In this document: positions 39,559 through 51,500 of the stretch, one piece after another | Layout: every line of letters begins with the position of its first letter | How positions within the stretch are numbered: the first letter of the stretch is position 1 | Notes under the pieces: generated by a model | Seen by the model: only the letters and a program-made list of their open reading frames with translations | Told to the model about the DNA's origin: nothing | Databases searched by the model: none | Assembly (NCBI GenBank): GCA_036850595.1 | Contig: CM072160.1 | Location: 14,983,906 to 15,047,905, forward strand | Direction: 5' to 3' | DNA: 64,000 bases | Source of the DNA: Rhyacichthys aspro | Taxonomy: Eukaryota; Chordata; Actinopteri; Gobiiformes; Rhyacichthyidae | Made by a program: the position numbers and the translations under genes

Positions 39559-39669
39559 CATGATGGTGGTCACGACCACAGTTCGGTTCTCCATGGCTGA
39601 GCTGTCATTGGACAGAGCATTTTCATTCTGGACCAGCACAAGCTTGTCGATGTCGTTCCAGTAACCAAT
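39559..39669 (-). CDS. gria4: gria4 exon, end of amino-terminal domain and linker to S1 (111 bp)
   Basis: Encodes residues 304-340, starting I-G-Y-W-N-D-I-D-K-L and ending R-T-V-V-V-T-T-I-M. It covers the end of the amino-terminal domain and the linker leading into ligand-binding lobe S1. Two N-glycosylation sequons are present, Asn324 (N-D-S) and Asn331 (N-R-T). The Q-N-E-N-A-L-S stretch is the hypervariable linker and differs from mammalian GluA4 at the same length. The acceptor is gtcag and the donor gtaatg. A 9.2-kb intron follows. Confidence 0.97.
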
Positions 39670-40460
39670 CTGACAAAAAAGAGAGGCAGACCATAGATAA
39701 TTGGTTAGTTAAAAGTCTTACACCCAAATCTGACCACAAGACATTTGAAAGAGCAGATATGAGTCTGAAAATCTAGTTCAGTGCTGCAAATTTCCCATTG
39801 GAGCAGTAGGAGATACTGAGAGATATTGAGTGCCAGGTAAGAACTTTCAATAAACACACACTGCTGTCAAAGGAACACTTGAAAAGCTGGAACACTGTGT
39901 TATTTCTTCATTCCTTTTCAGCATTGAGGAGAAATTACTGTACGAGGACTCTCGCCACGAGCCTTATCTCACGTAGTGCTGCTGCGGTTGGTGCACCCTT
40001 TCTCCTCTGACAAATTGGATTTTCTTTCTTTTTCAGTTTGAGGACTTGTGTGAAGATCTGACAATGTTTTAGGTCATGTTTGGACTGAAAAAGAATGATG
40101 CAGGTCTCACAAACTTTCAAATGACACAGCTTGAAACCTCTGGTGAAATGGGTCTGCAATCTTTTCATATCCCTTTCTCCTTTGTTAAAATTGGAGTTAA
40201 GTTTATCTTAAAAGGGAGTGAATTTATTGGTCCCTGATTGGTTGGAGTCAGTTTATTCTGCATTCTTTGGTGCGACCCCTTGGAAATCCATTCATTCAAA
40301 ATCAAAAACAGAGTAAATCTTTGTAAAGACTAGAGAAAGAATGAATATGTCTGGCGTGGCTTCTTTTGTGTGCATTACAGTCATGCCTTAGCCTTCAAAA
40401 GCGCTAAACAGTGCTTTCAGTCCAACTCTGCCATTACATTACTACAAAACCCTACTTTAC
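39670..40460 (-). other. gria4: Intron (791 bp)
   Basis: Between the 105-bp and 111-bp amino-terminal-domain exons. No repeat, gene or clear regulatory site seen. Confidence 0.9.
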
Positions 40461-40565
40461 CTTGCGTGGACCGTTGCTCTTTAGCTCGAACACATCCATT
40501 GTGTAGTTGACTCTTCTCCCGTAATGATCAAACTGAATGTTCCCGGTCAGGCCTTGAATGCGCAC
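40461..40565 (-). CDS. gria4: gria4 exon, amino-terminal domain (105 bp)
   Basis: Encodes residues 269-303, starting V-R-I-Q-G-L-T-G-N-I and ending S-N-G-P-R-K. It includes Q-F-D-H-Y-G-R-R-V-N-Y-T-M-D-V-F with an N-glycosylation sequon at Asn288. The acceptor is taag and the donor gtaaag; the 105-bp length is canonical. Only 73 bp of intron separate it from the preceding exon, so splicing here probably works by intron definition (inference). Confidence 0.97.
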
Positions 40566-40638
40566 CTTATTATAACAAAGATAAAAGGTTAGAAAAAAGA
40601 TTGATTCTAATGCGAAGTGTGTGCAAACTTGCTCCAAC

Positions 40639-40806
40639 CTGTTTGAGGGCTCGCTCCATGTCTATGCCTTGATTCCACGGAGCAGCTGGGTTTGCCAAAC
40701 AATCGCCCGCGTTGCCACGGCGACTGATGTCGATTTTTTGTCGCCGGAGCGTTCGGAAGGCCTCGGCCATCACAAGGACGCCATCATAGGTTAGGGACGA
40801 TGTGTA
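40639..40806 (-). CDS. gria4: gria4 exon, amino-terminal domain (168 bp)
   Basis: Encodes residues 213-268, starting Y-T-S-S-L-T-Y-D-G-V and ending E-R-A-L-K-Q. It contains the hallmark R-R-Q-K-I-D-I-S-R-R-G-N-A-G-D-C-L-A-N-P-block; Cys248 is the partner of Cys27 in the family's amino-terminal disulfide. The P-W-N-Q-G word has Asn where most AMPA subunits have Gly. The acceptor is tttag and the donor gttgga (weak). The length is exactly that of the family exon. It is followed by a very short intron of 73 bp. Confidence 0.97.
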
Positions 40807-41021
40807 CTAAAGAAGAGAAGAGGGGAAGTGTCAGAGAATAGAAAAGAGCATAGCATTAAATAATACGTAAAGCTTTGGTAATTTCATATTATAGGTCAGT
40901 GATGCGTTATATGTTGCTAAAAACACACACACAATCACCCGTATGAGTTTAGGTTTAGGGTAAGTTATTTGAGCAATAAGAAAAAAAAAATTTGCTTTAA
41001 TTAACCATTCAGTGTGTCATA

Positions 41022-41605
41022 TAGTGATACTATACTCGAGACTGGTCTTAAGACCATCTTGGTCTTGTCATGGTCTCGAACTGATTTCTACTCAACCATG
41101 TCTCAAAGTCATTTTAACTCAGTGTTGTCTCGGTTCTGTACGTCAAGACCAACCAAACCCAACCAAATAAACCAACACTAACTGAGACCACAAATGGTTC
41201 ATAGGTTATCTTGGGATTGAATGAAAACCTCAATCACTTTATATTCATTCAAAAATCTTGCCCTATATCTCCCTCATTCATCAAACACTGCACCATTTGG
41301 ATTTTTATAGGTTCAGGTTTAGGTAACTTTATTGTACCTGTAGATAAAATTGGTTTGCAGCAAAATAAAACAAGAAATCTTAATAAAAATCAATCATAAA
41401 ATAGATTAAAAACTCAAAAGTGTCACAATATCATAAAAAAACAATAAATATAAAAAACAATATATGCCCGTATCTAGAGTTTATTTAGTGTGTACGCTGC
41501 TTTTGGTCTTACTCTCGACTCAGTCTTAGTAGTTAAAAGTCTTGGTCGGGTCTCGGTCTTGTTGCGCTCTGGTCTCAGCTAATCTGGTCTTGATTACGAC
41601 ACTAG
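41022..41605. mobile_element. GGTCTTGG-family non-autonomous element, copy 2
   Basis: Ends TAGTGATACTATACTCGAGA and, reversed, TAGTGTCGTAATCAAGACCA are imperfect terminal repeats. The interior has CATCTTGGTCTTGTCATGGT and GAATGAAAACCTCAATCAC, shared with 6088-6466. A separate LINE-tail-like piece, AACTTTATTGTACCTGTAGA at about 41327, appears nested inside it. Confidence 0.65.
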
Positions 41606-42897
41606 TCACATGTCTTGTAGCTAAACTAATGTAGTAAATTGTATATATAAACAAGTAAATCCAACACGAAGAAACAATGAAAACCATATAACTGTACCTA
41701 GTTTTGCATGGTTTTATCTAGTAAGCTATGTAAACAAGTGTAAAAAAACAAAACAAAACAAAAAACCCAATGTAATCTACCATTCCAGACGTCTAAAGTA
41801 AGAATTATGATCTGACCTACACCTAAAACATGCCCATAACTGCCACACTATTAGTCAGAACCAGCTGCGGTTTGATGGAAATCTCATAGCCTTGAGAGAA
41901 ATGTGGGTTTCTGTTTGTGAACTCACAAATGTAGCAAGAATCCAGCTGCTGCTCTAGGTAATAACAATAAAAACACTCCACAAGACCTTTCATTGTTGTA
42001 AAGTTAAAAAAACAAACAGCTACTTTAACAATCTATAGGAAGTCTGCATGTGGTCCAAATCTTGCCAGTCTGCAAAAAGCTGACGTATGCAAACAAGCTG
42101 ACAAGGCCTTAATCTATCTCAGCGCCGTGACTTTTATTTGACTTCCACAGTTAACACCATAGAAATCAATCAACACCACTGTAAATGTAACATCACTGTA
42201 AAAGTGCCAGACTCAGACAGGCTTATAGTTTTCAAACACAGCCTTGCACGGGATCCTTAAGCCATTAAAATGACATAAATATACAGTGTCAATCATTTGG
42301 CGAACCTCTTCATTAAAACAAGACGCATCGCTCGAAGTTAAACTGGATGCAAGAGAGCATGAGAGCGATGATCTGCTCTTAAGTGTACACCTTGACAGAG
42401 TCTTTGACAAATTCATTACAGTTAATACACAGGGCAGCCCACACACAGCAGAGGAAAGACCCCCATCCTGCTAGCGTTCAGACACAGAGCGCTGCACAGA
42501 CAGAGGCAGTCAAGCACACAGCAGGCTGCCTTCACATCGCGGCGGAAACAAGCAGAGAGATAAAAACAGGGAGGAAAAGTAGGACTGCACGGATGCCCTC
42601 GACGACACAACAGGTAGCTTTCTCGCTCGCGGATACGCCTTGATTTGGATCCTACCGACGGTGTTTTTGGAAGGCTTTCCACTCATGTCTTCCTCCTTTC
42701 ATCTCCTCCCTTTGAAACTAAAAAGGCCTTAAGGCACGCGACTGACACATGACGACCGTGAAATTTAAATGCAGCTACGGAGTTGTGCTGTTGTTTTTCC
42801 CATGGAGAGGACACAGATGCCTTTGGGGAACATAGAGAGTTCAACTGGTGCTAAAACTTTGATTGTAAATTCTTCTAAAAGGCTGTGTGGAGCAGTA

Positions 42898-43279
42898 ACA
42901 GTTAGTGGAGAAGGTACTCAGTTCGTCTACTTAAGTAAAAGTACAGATAAAGAGGTAGAAATGTTCTCAAGTAAAAGTGTCAAATTGAAATTATTACTTA
43001 ACTGAAAGTATTAATGTACTTTAAAGTATAAAAGTAAAAGTATGTGACTCAGCTTTAAAAAACAATCAATTTAAAATAGGTTTGACTTAAAAAATCATTA
43101 ATATAAGAGTCACATGAAGACTGTATCCTTGTATCTCAAGAGAACATGAGTGAAAGTATTGTTCCTTAATTAGACTGATCCATGTATGTTAAATCTACTT
43201 AAGTAAAGCACAGATTCTTTAAAATAGTACTCAAGTACAGTACTGAGGTATTTTTACTTCATTACATTCCACCACTGAA
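42898..43279. mobile_element. hAT-like non-autonomous element (ACTTAAGTAAAAGTAC family)
   Basis: TAGTGGAGAAGGTACTCAG with TACTTAAGTAAAAGTACAGA at one end, and GTACTCAAGTACAGTACTGA with TACATTCCACCACTG at the other, are inverted relative to each other. This is the arrangement of a common fish hAT MITE. Target duplication not clear. Confidence 0.65.
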
Positions 43280-45235
43280 ATGTAATGAGCAGTATAAAGT
43301 TATGAGAAACAAAATAAAACAGTGCATAGTGATGATAATAATACAGTAAATTATGGATGATATGCAGATTGACTGTAAAACGGGGTTTACTAATCTGCGA
43401 GAAACTCATAAACAGGGATAAATATACCTCCAAAAATGCTACGAAACTATATAGAGACGCTTTTAAAGTATGCTGTAAAACTCTTCATAAGTGGAGTTAT
43501 TCAAAAATGAAATGGGCAAACCTCAAAAGGATCGGCTTTGATTAGAAGTTCCTTGACAGTGACTGAATTCCGAGAACTTTAATATTTCACCTCACCGACC
43601 CGCTGATCACTTTCATTACACTCCAACAAAATGAAAAAAATACCAGAGCTCATTTTGGGGCACAGCGAGTGAGACTCACTGGGTTAAGAGATTTTGATGG
43701 ATGGCCGATACCAGCTAACTTCAAATCCAGCCTGTGTGAAAGGGACATCTCCCAGCAGTGCTTTTCACACTGCATATTATTAGACCAAAGTTATACTCAG
43801 CCTGAGGCTACGCGCTGGCCCAAGGCTAAGTGAGCTTCGTTTTTTACACAGCCCCAATCAGCCTCCAGCACTTTGGAGGCATCTGTTGTTTATTCCTGTT
43901 ATTGTGTTATATCATTAAAACTGTGAGAGGTGAACCAATTTCAGCATAACAATAAAAAGACAAAGTTAAAGGGTAATTTATTAAATTACAGCAAGGTGCT
44001 TAAGAGAAGGTGGAATACATGCTTTAATTCTGTATCCACTTTCGCTGTAATGTAATCAGCACATAAACACGCATTAATAAAGTGAAGTGCTGGGGACAAC
44101 TGATGCAGCTGGTATTCACTGATGAGAAGCCATCAGGTGAATCTAAGAATGATGATTACCTAATTAACAGCGTCCCCTGGGTGAAAAATGGCACGCCAAT
44201 AACAAGAAAACATGGCCATCAATTCATATTTGCCTGACTGAGCCCAGAGAACAACTCTATTACTCTGTAACTGGGACAGGGGTAGATGACTTACCACGTG
44301 GGCATTTCTTGATACCTTTCAAGCTGCCATAATGAAATGTGAAGATGCCCTTGAATAGTTGCCAAAATGTACTGGATGACTATTTCAATGCTCCATGAGC
44401 TCACATTGTCTAAGCAGAAGGTATCATGTATAAAGGCAAAATTTGAATCTGAATATAAATGTGTAAAGGCAGACAAAGTTACTCACTGCATAAAATATTT
44501 GACCCTACAATACCCCAACTTGACGTATGCTCCAACATCATTTCAGGAAAAATAAATGGTCAGGGGTCACTATTTCAGTGGCATCTGCCAAGAAACAGAA
44601 CAGAGCCAGTGAAAGAATGAGTGGAACATCGTGACTTTAGTGCTACATCAGGGTGAAGGAAAATATTGGCTCTATTCTTGGCCCTACACTGTCAGATCTG
44701 AGCACAAACATTTAAAAAATCTTCAGGTCAACTCTTTTCTCACAAAAAGTACTGTAAGTTTTATATAACCTCATAAAATCCACAGAGCAAACTGTTGGAT
44801 GCAGGTTTTCAGAAAGAACCCTGCTCTGCTCAGCTGATGTGTTTGTAACAGAACATCTGTTGACAGAGTCAAAGTAAAATGCTAGAAAGAAGCCAGACAG
44901 TCTGGACATGACCTCCATAGTAAGACAGCATTTTGAATTGGCCCAGAGCAGACTGAACTTGTCAGTCAGCAACACCAAGGTTAAGGGAGACGTTAAGATT
45001 CTCAAGATCTTCACCATAAATCATCAATTTTTAAAATGCATCTTTGAATATTATAATCAGCTTAGAATTAGCTGCACGACTCAGATTCCCACAGTAATCT
45101 TATCTGTGGTAAATAAAGCCATTGTAAATGTTTTATAAGGTAAATCAATAAAAAATACCCAACTGTAGAATTTAGCAACAATACTATAAACAATTGTTTA
45201 TACTATGATAACGAATGGCCCTGCTGTCAATGTTA

Positions 45236-45560
45236 CATCCATTTTCTTCTCCTTATCTAGAGCCAGTCCTCAGGGCAGCGGTCTGAGCAGAGATGACCAA
45301 ACTTCACTCTCCCTCCAGACTTCCTCCAGCTCTTCTGAGGTGTTCCGACCACAGCCGAGACACAAAGTCCCTTAAGCCTGTCCTGGGCTGGCCCTGGGGC
45401 CTCCTGTCAGTCAGACATGCCCAAAACAGATGCTCGAGCCACCTCAGCTGATTCCTCTCAATGTGGAGAAGCATTGGCTATACTCCAAGCTCCTCTTAGG
45501 TGTCCTACCTCCTCACCCTACCTTTGAGGGTGCACCCCGCCATCTAAATTTTGGCTTGAA
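45236..45560 (+). repeat. LINE-derived dispersed repeat
   Basis: CATCCATTTTCTTCTCCTTA, CTTCCTCCAGCTCTTCTGAG, GAGCCACCTCAGCTGATTCC and TCTCAATGTGGAGAAGCATT occur in the order of a very abundant teleost LINE segment. No intact coding frame. Confidence 0.7.
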
Positions 45561-46384
45561 TAGATTTAATAACATAACCTGCCATCATCATCACCTCCTT
45601 CTATTCCCTTTAAGGCTGCACATTTACCTTTGTGGCAACACTAACATAACCAACAAAGATACCACATATGCTTTCTGTTCTTAATATTAATATTTAACTG
45701 CTATGGCAACATAAAAGTCCTGTGCACCCATTTCAAAGTGACTAAAAGACTAAAAAAGCATACGGACATGGTCCAAAACACAACATGGCTGTTTCAAAAC
45801 TCCCTGCCACAGCCAGAGCCAGAACAACAAGAACAACTGGTAACACCAGGGAGACTGGAAGAAGCTCCTATTGACCATTTCACTCTGAAGTTGCTCTGCT
45901 GCACACATACCACAAGGCTGTAATTAGACAGAAGGGAAAGTAGCAGTGAAAAAAAGACTAGAGAGGCTTCACGAGGCCAACATGGAATGAGGTGTACGGA
46001 TTAATTATACGACTACAGCATTCAAAGAACACACCGTTAATGAGCAGCAGAGACGTCTTCCGACAGGAGAAGGGTGTGTCTTCGCTGGCTATATATTGAA
46101 GCATGTGTATGTGAGGGTGAGTGCAGGCTGAGAGCTGCAGCATTATGTATTTTTAATAGGTGGGTGGACATATTTCCAGTTAATATATGCACAAATGGCT
46201 TCAGGTCAGTACTAAGTCAATAGAGGTGTGAGAGAAGACACAAGGAAGAAAATGAAAAGAGAAAAGGGCTTATTGCACAGAGGCAATGAGGACAATAGAT
46301 GGAGAAAACATGGCACAGATGCAGGTCAGTCATAGCATTACCACAAAGGCTGCATTTGATAATAAGATGGTGCGTTTTCAGTAC

Positions 46385-46543
46385 CTTAGGTGGGCTTTCA
46401 GATCCAGGGTACTCTCTCTGATCCAGTTTATTCCAGCGCTGCATTAGTTTAATAACGATTGCCTTGCTGAAGTCCACCAGCTGGAATCCAGTCACGTTGG
46501 CCCCTCCGTGCATGAAGCGCTCTAAAGATATGTCCTTAAAACC
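46385..46543 (-). CDS. gria4: gria4 exon, amino-terminal domain (159 bp)
   Basis: Encodes residues 160-212, starting G-F-K-D-I-S-L-E-R-F and ending Y-P-G-S-E-S-P-P-K. It carries G-G-A-N-V-T-G-F-Q-L-V-D-F, with an N-glycosylation sequon at Asn175. The acceptor is accag and the donor gtactg, a weak match to consensus. The middle (S-K-A-I-V-I-K-L-M-Q-R-W-N) differs from mammalian GluA4, in the usual variable part. A 394-bp intron separates it from the preceding 54-bp exon. Confidence 0.97.
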
Positions 46544-46937
46544 CTGGTACAATAAGAAAAAAGGAATGAGGGAAGGAGAAAAGCAGTAGGCTACTAAACC
46601 CTCCAGCAAAAGGCAGGAGAGTGTGCACTGTTACTGCTCGTCCTCACTCCACATGCTACTGCAGTATTCCTGATTATTTGTTCTTTATATGCAGTGCCTT
46701 CTGCTACTGAGAGTGACACTTCTTTAAGAATGTAACCCAAATGTAAACAATAAAATGGAATTGATTCATTATTTCTTGAAATTGCTGTGTAGTGAATGAT
46801 CATCGTGTACATCTATTCTATTTTAGGAATCATTCTGGAAAAAGCTTTTAAAATAGACATTATATCAACAGTGTGGCAAATGTGTGCCACTCGGAAAAAA
46901 AAATAAAAAAAAGCCACTGTCCATTAGGAGTTCTTAC
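46544..46937 (-). other. gria4: Intron (394 bp)
   Basis: Between the 54-bp and 159-bp exons. No repeat or gene recognised. Confidence 0.9.
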
Positions 46938-46991
46938 CAGATTTGCTATGATGTAATGGTAACCTTTCACATGCTTCCCCACACTGACAGC
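46938..46991 (-). CDS. gria4: gria4 exon, amino-terminal domain (54 bp)
   Basis: Encodes residues 142-159, A-V-S-V-G-K-H-V-K-G-Y-H-Y-I-I-A-N-L, the strongly conserved G-Y-H-Y-I-(I/L)-A-N-L strand of the AMPA amino-terminal domain. The acceptor is ttcag and the donor gtaaga. The 54-bp length equals the family's short fifth exon. Phase 0 on both sides, so skipping it would keep the frame. Confidence 0.97.
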
Positions 46992-48257
46992 CTGAAGAAA
47001 CACACAAAGAGAAAACATCACTGAATGCTGCCCAGTGATGCAAGGCCCAAATTTAGAATAGTACACACCAGTTTTTACAACATTCGATTGCACAAATACC
47101 ATATTCAAATGCATCGGAATCAAAGGAAGAACGTACACATTCTGTCAGAAGGATTAACTTTGTATTACTCACTTTCACATTCATTTTCTGGTGTTAATGA
47201 CAGTGTGTGCGCGCTGGATCAGCATTGACTTCATAACAGCACTCTACATCGGGGTAATTAATCGATTTCTACATAGAGCGATCTCACGCCCTACTCGCTC
47301 ACACACACGGTGCAGCTGGCAGGCCCTGACAAACAGAGCAGTCTCTGTCTCATAGCGGGGACGTTAGCCAATGCCAGCACTGCCGAGCCCACTGTGAGGG
47401 GAGCCTGTGTGTGTCTGTATGCCTGTCTCGGAGCACGCTGATGTGCATGTCTGCCTCATCACATAAGCCAATTAAGATGGACGCTGTCTGAATGTTTGTT
47501 GTGTCAAGCAGGAGTCATTTGAATGAGTATTTGTGTAAAATTGGAATAGGAATGGAAATTAAATATACGAGCACCACCGACCTCTGACTACATATGTGTG
47601 CATTTTATATATAGATATGTCACATAGTAGATGTATTTGTCAGTTGCTCAGATTGAAAATATGATGTGATTGTGATGACAGGAGGCAGAACCAATGGGAT
47701 GCTTGGTTGAAATATGAGTCAAAGGGCAGGCACACACTCATAAGATATGTGGCACCGGTCAAGCTCATGTCTCAACCATCAAGCCTAACAGATCATCTGA
47801 TGGACCTGGACAAGCGTAAAGACCGTGTGCTTTCATAAACAACACTTTTATTTCTTTTTTGCATATGAAGCCAGCTCCGTATTAGACTCGCCTGTGTTGC
47901 GATGCTTTCCCACAATAATAGGCCACTGAAAAAAGCTATTTTCACTCCACATTAGGAATTCTTTTCAACTGCTTTAGTGAGGTGCTAAAAATTTTAAGCT
48001 GACCCCAAAGAGAGAGACAGGGGAGGAGACACATAGCGGAAATGTTGTAATCAGCATCAATGAGTAAAAATGGATTTTCAGGAGAAGTGAAGTATCTGGA
48101 AAGGTCCGTTTGATCGACCCACATATCTGCTGGGTCTAAACTAACAACACTCAATGTCTGTGCTATACAAAATGTCATTGACTTACCCATAGTACATAAA
48201 GAAAATACAAGTCAAAAGAAAGCTTCTTATTATTTGGTGTAATTGTTGTATTGCTAC
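46992..48257 (-). other. gria4: Intron (1,266 bp)
   Basis: Between the 132-bp and 54-bp exons. The span 47160-47480 is GC-richer and single-copy-looking; nothing nameable. Confidence 0.9.
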
Positions 48258-48389
48258 CTGTTCAAGTATGCTCTGTAGTCTCTCTGGCTCCAGGTCAATG
48301 ACATATTTCCTCTCCTGGCGTCGATCCAGATCCTCCAACAATCGGCGATATGCTGCCTCATTGAAACTCTCCACACAGATTGCACTCAC
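48258..48389 (-). CDS. gria4: gria4 exon, amino-terminal domain (second part of a split canonical exon 4, 132 bp)
   Basis: Encodes residues 98-141, starting V-S-A-I-C-V-E-S-F-N and ending R-L-Q-S-I-L-E-Q. It contains L-L-E-D-L-D-R-R-Q-E-R-K, characteristic of GluA4. The acceptor is gcag and the donor gtagca. The exon begins GTGAGTGCA, a sequence that resembles a 5' splice site on its own. The alternative of one 340-bp exon reading through the intron is excluded because the intron frame leaves the GluA4 alignment immediately after Q-V-S and the acceptor restores it. Confidence 0.96.
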
Positions 48390-48544
48390 CTGCGTCAACA
48401 GACAATGACACATACAAAAACAAGAAAGAAGAGAATATATGAAAATTGTGAGTAATGCTGTGCGCTCACACAAGTTAGATACAGTAGGTAAAGAACAAGG
48501 TCATGTGTGTGTGTGGCTTGTCTCCAGTAAGACGTGGTGCTGAC
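48390..48544 (-). other. gria4: Extra intron in canonical exon 4 (155 bp)
   Basis: Phase-0 intron between Gln97 and Val98, gtcagc to gcag. On the transcript strand it has a short CA run and a U-rich 3' half. It interrupts sequence that is one exon in mammalian AMPA-receptor genes. Confidence 0.95.
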
Positions 48545-48597
48545 CTGCCAGCCGTTCTGCCCTGCTCTTTCCATAATTGCCTGCAGTATTGCATAAC
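48545..48597 (-). CDS. gria4: gria4 exon, amino-terminal domain (first part of a split canonical exon 4, 53 bp)
   Basis: Encodes the end of Gly80 and residues 81-97: Y-A-I-L-Q-A-I-M-E-R-A-G-Q-N-G-W-Q. The acceptor is tag and the donor gtcagc, which is weak after the invariant GT. In mammalian AMPA-receptor genes this sequence and the next 132 bp form a single exon (185 bp expected for GluA4). Here a 155-bp intron cuts it in phase 0 after Gln97. The protein reads smoothly across the junction (G-W-Q then V-S-A-I-C), so the split is an extra intron and not a deletion. The exon is short for internal vertebrate exons. Confidence 0.95.
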
Positions 48598-51500
48598 CTA
48601 GACAAAAGAGAGTAGGGAGAAAGAAAAAGACGTTAGAGAGAAATTGCACTGGGCAATAGAAGCCAAACAATTGGGAATAAACACGTTTTTTAGGCCTTGG
48701 TGTTATGACTACAATCATATCTATGAGCCACAGTCTGAGTAATATTCTGGGTAAGATAAATGGTAAATAAAAAAACGTTTTTTGAAAGTGGGTTTTTAAA
48801 GGTTTTTGACCTTTGTTCTGATTGCAAAATTGCAGACAGCATTTTTTTTACACTCCTTTTAAAGGCATTTGAACATCTGATATGAACAAACTAGGGCGGG
48901 GTAATATGGCAACATTTCTTACATTGTCAGACGATTTACTATTCTAATTGAATTGTTAGTCTTGCTAGTGACCTAAAAGAGTGAACATATAAAGCAGTTT
49001 GGATCGAACACTTTTTAGTTTTGTCCCTGTCTCCAGAGACCAGGCCAAATATCATTTACAGGCAACACAAAGTCCTGTTAAATGACACTAAAATCGACCA
49101 CATGACTAATTTGCATTAATCCACAAAGTCTGTGCAATACAAAGACATTACACTGTTCCCATTGATCTCTTTCCTTCTACTTTGCTTTTTAGTATCTTCA
49201 GAGTCTTTATGGACATTATTTGAGCAGCTCTGGAGCTAGAAGCAGCATTAGCCACAACACAGTGTGCAGACCAGGGTTAGAGGAAATGTTGTTTTGTTCC
49301 TCAATTTGATTTAGCGATGAGGCTGTTTTTGAAATTGTCCTAAAATTAAAAACTCGGGCCCTTGAGCAAAGTTAAAAAATAGGTCTGATAGTGACTATGT
49401 AGCAATCAGTTTCATTCATAAATAAATATTCAGATCTTTCGAGCAAGAATATGTGCTGATAAAGAAACATGAATGTGCTTCTGCTGCAGCAGTGCTCAGT
49501 TTGTCCTCTCTGGGCAGGTGAATGGAGATTAATGGAACTTCCACAGGGTTCTATGGAGATTTCTGTTTTTTAAAGACAGACAAATGCAAAGTTTGATGTG
49601 GTTATACGCTGTTAAAAAGGAGAGTCAATTATATACAGCAACACTGTACACCAAGCATCTTTAAATACACAGACTAACCTTAGGTTCTGTATTCAATACT
49701 TTAATAACAGACTGTGCTATGAAACCGTATGCTTTCTTCCACCAATTAAAATGAAAAATTGTCATGGGTAATGTCGATTAGAGATTCTAAATGTCAATTT
49801 TTTTGTGTGTGACTAATTTCCAGACTATACCACAGTGCAATGAATTTGTGTTATAAATGTTATAAGGTGTGCAGTGTTACATTTGTTACTGTAATGGGCT
49901 ATCAGGTCATCTCATTTACCAAAGCAGCATCACTGTGCTTCGCAAGCTTTGCATCTAGCCTCTCCTTAATGTAATAATTCTAGTCAGATATAAAGTTATC
50001 AAGAGACAAAGCCACTTTATCAAAGGAAGGGATTATAAGAGAAAACCACAGAGACTATTACACGTTCAGAGCGACACCGTTAACAGTGACATTTATTGAA
50101 AATGAAAGTGTCACGATCTCTTTTAGCAATGAACTTTCAACGGAACTCATCTGGGAGCTTACGGCCGGTTATTAATTTTGGAGCCTGGGAAAAAAAAAAC
50201 ACCAAGAAAACTTTCTGTGTAGAATGATGGAGGGCAGTGTTTAATAAGGCCTGAATGGATGGACTTACAAAGATAATACAGTGCTATAAACAGCAGGAGG
50301 CAACAAGAGTGGCAATTAATGGGAGCGTTTTGCATGAAACAGCTGTCACTTCACTGCTCCGAAATGAAAAATGGCAATAATAAGAGACCGCTCAATATCA
50401 CAGTGATAATCACGAATAATACTGCATCATTTCATCACAAATATGGCACAGATGTTAATGTGAGGCTTTGGCAAGAAATACACTCCTTGAAGTTTGAGTA
50501 ATTGCATGTATACATTGTGTGCAGCACTTTGCAGCTTCCTCCGCAAGTTTTATCCCTCCAAAAAGTCAGAGTTGCTTATACAGTAACTTTTACCTGCTCA
50601 CATTTGTCACTGTATGAATAATAAATGCACTATGAACATGTATTTAAGAGCACAATTGTGTGTGTGCAGAGTTAGCCCAGTGTGGAGCAGAGCAGGGAGC
50701 AGAAAACAGATCACAGCGTTACTGCCCATTTTCCAGCACATTACCAGCAGCGGGACCTGATGGGGGCCGATAATGAAGGGCCCTGTCTGGGCCAAGTCAC
50801 GGGTGAGCACAGCCCAAACGCTCTGCATCCATCCTTCTTTCGAATACTCCGTTTTTTTTCTTTCTCCGTTCTGGTAATCATCAGCCCTTCCCTACCACTG
50901 TAAATCCCCCGAGGGCTGTGATGGTCTCCCTGCCTCCCCTCTCCTCACCCTTTTGGCCCCCCTCTCACAATGCTTACCTCCCTGGGCCGTAACCTTGACA
51001 ACCTGGAGCAGAGGATGCACACTCACTCAGCAGTTTTCCTACATGTGTGGAGCTGTGTTTGGACTGTGTTTTCCTCACAAATGAATGCAAATGTCTCATA
51101 GAACTCAAACCAATTGGAACTGACTAGAACTATTGTTTGTTTGTCTCTGTGGAAAATGGATGTTTGATCAAATCATTAGTTTACCCTCGAGCAGCCGTCT
51201 GTGTGATTTTTGTCCTTGTCTAGTCTGTCGTTAGCATGTCTCAGCTACAATGACATTGCTGCTCGTTTGGAATCAGATCCAAAAATAAAACCCAAAATAA
51301 AATGGCAGCTCAGCCACTTTTTTTTTTAGATTTTTCCTCCAATAATACTCTGACAAGTTTGCATAAGTAATCTTGTCATGCTTTTCTTTTGTCTGAGAGT
51401 GACCTGTGCACACTATATTTTGAAAAGCACAAACATTTTAAAGCCATATTAAAACTGTCAGGATTTAGCATCATTGCGGCTCCAAATCAAGTTGAAATAA

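Larger units (their letters stand above)
40807..46384 (-). other. gria4: Intron (5.6 kb)
   Basis: Between the 159-bp and 168-bp exons. Holds the second GGTCTTGG-family element (41022-41605), a hAT-like element (42898-43279) and a LINE-type repeat (45236-45560). The spans 42000-42750, 43600-45200 and 45700-46380 show nothing I can name. Confidence 0.85.
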
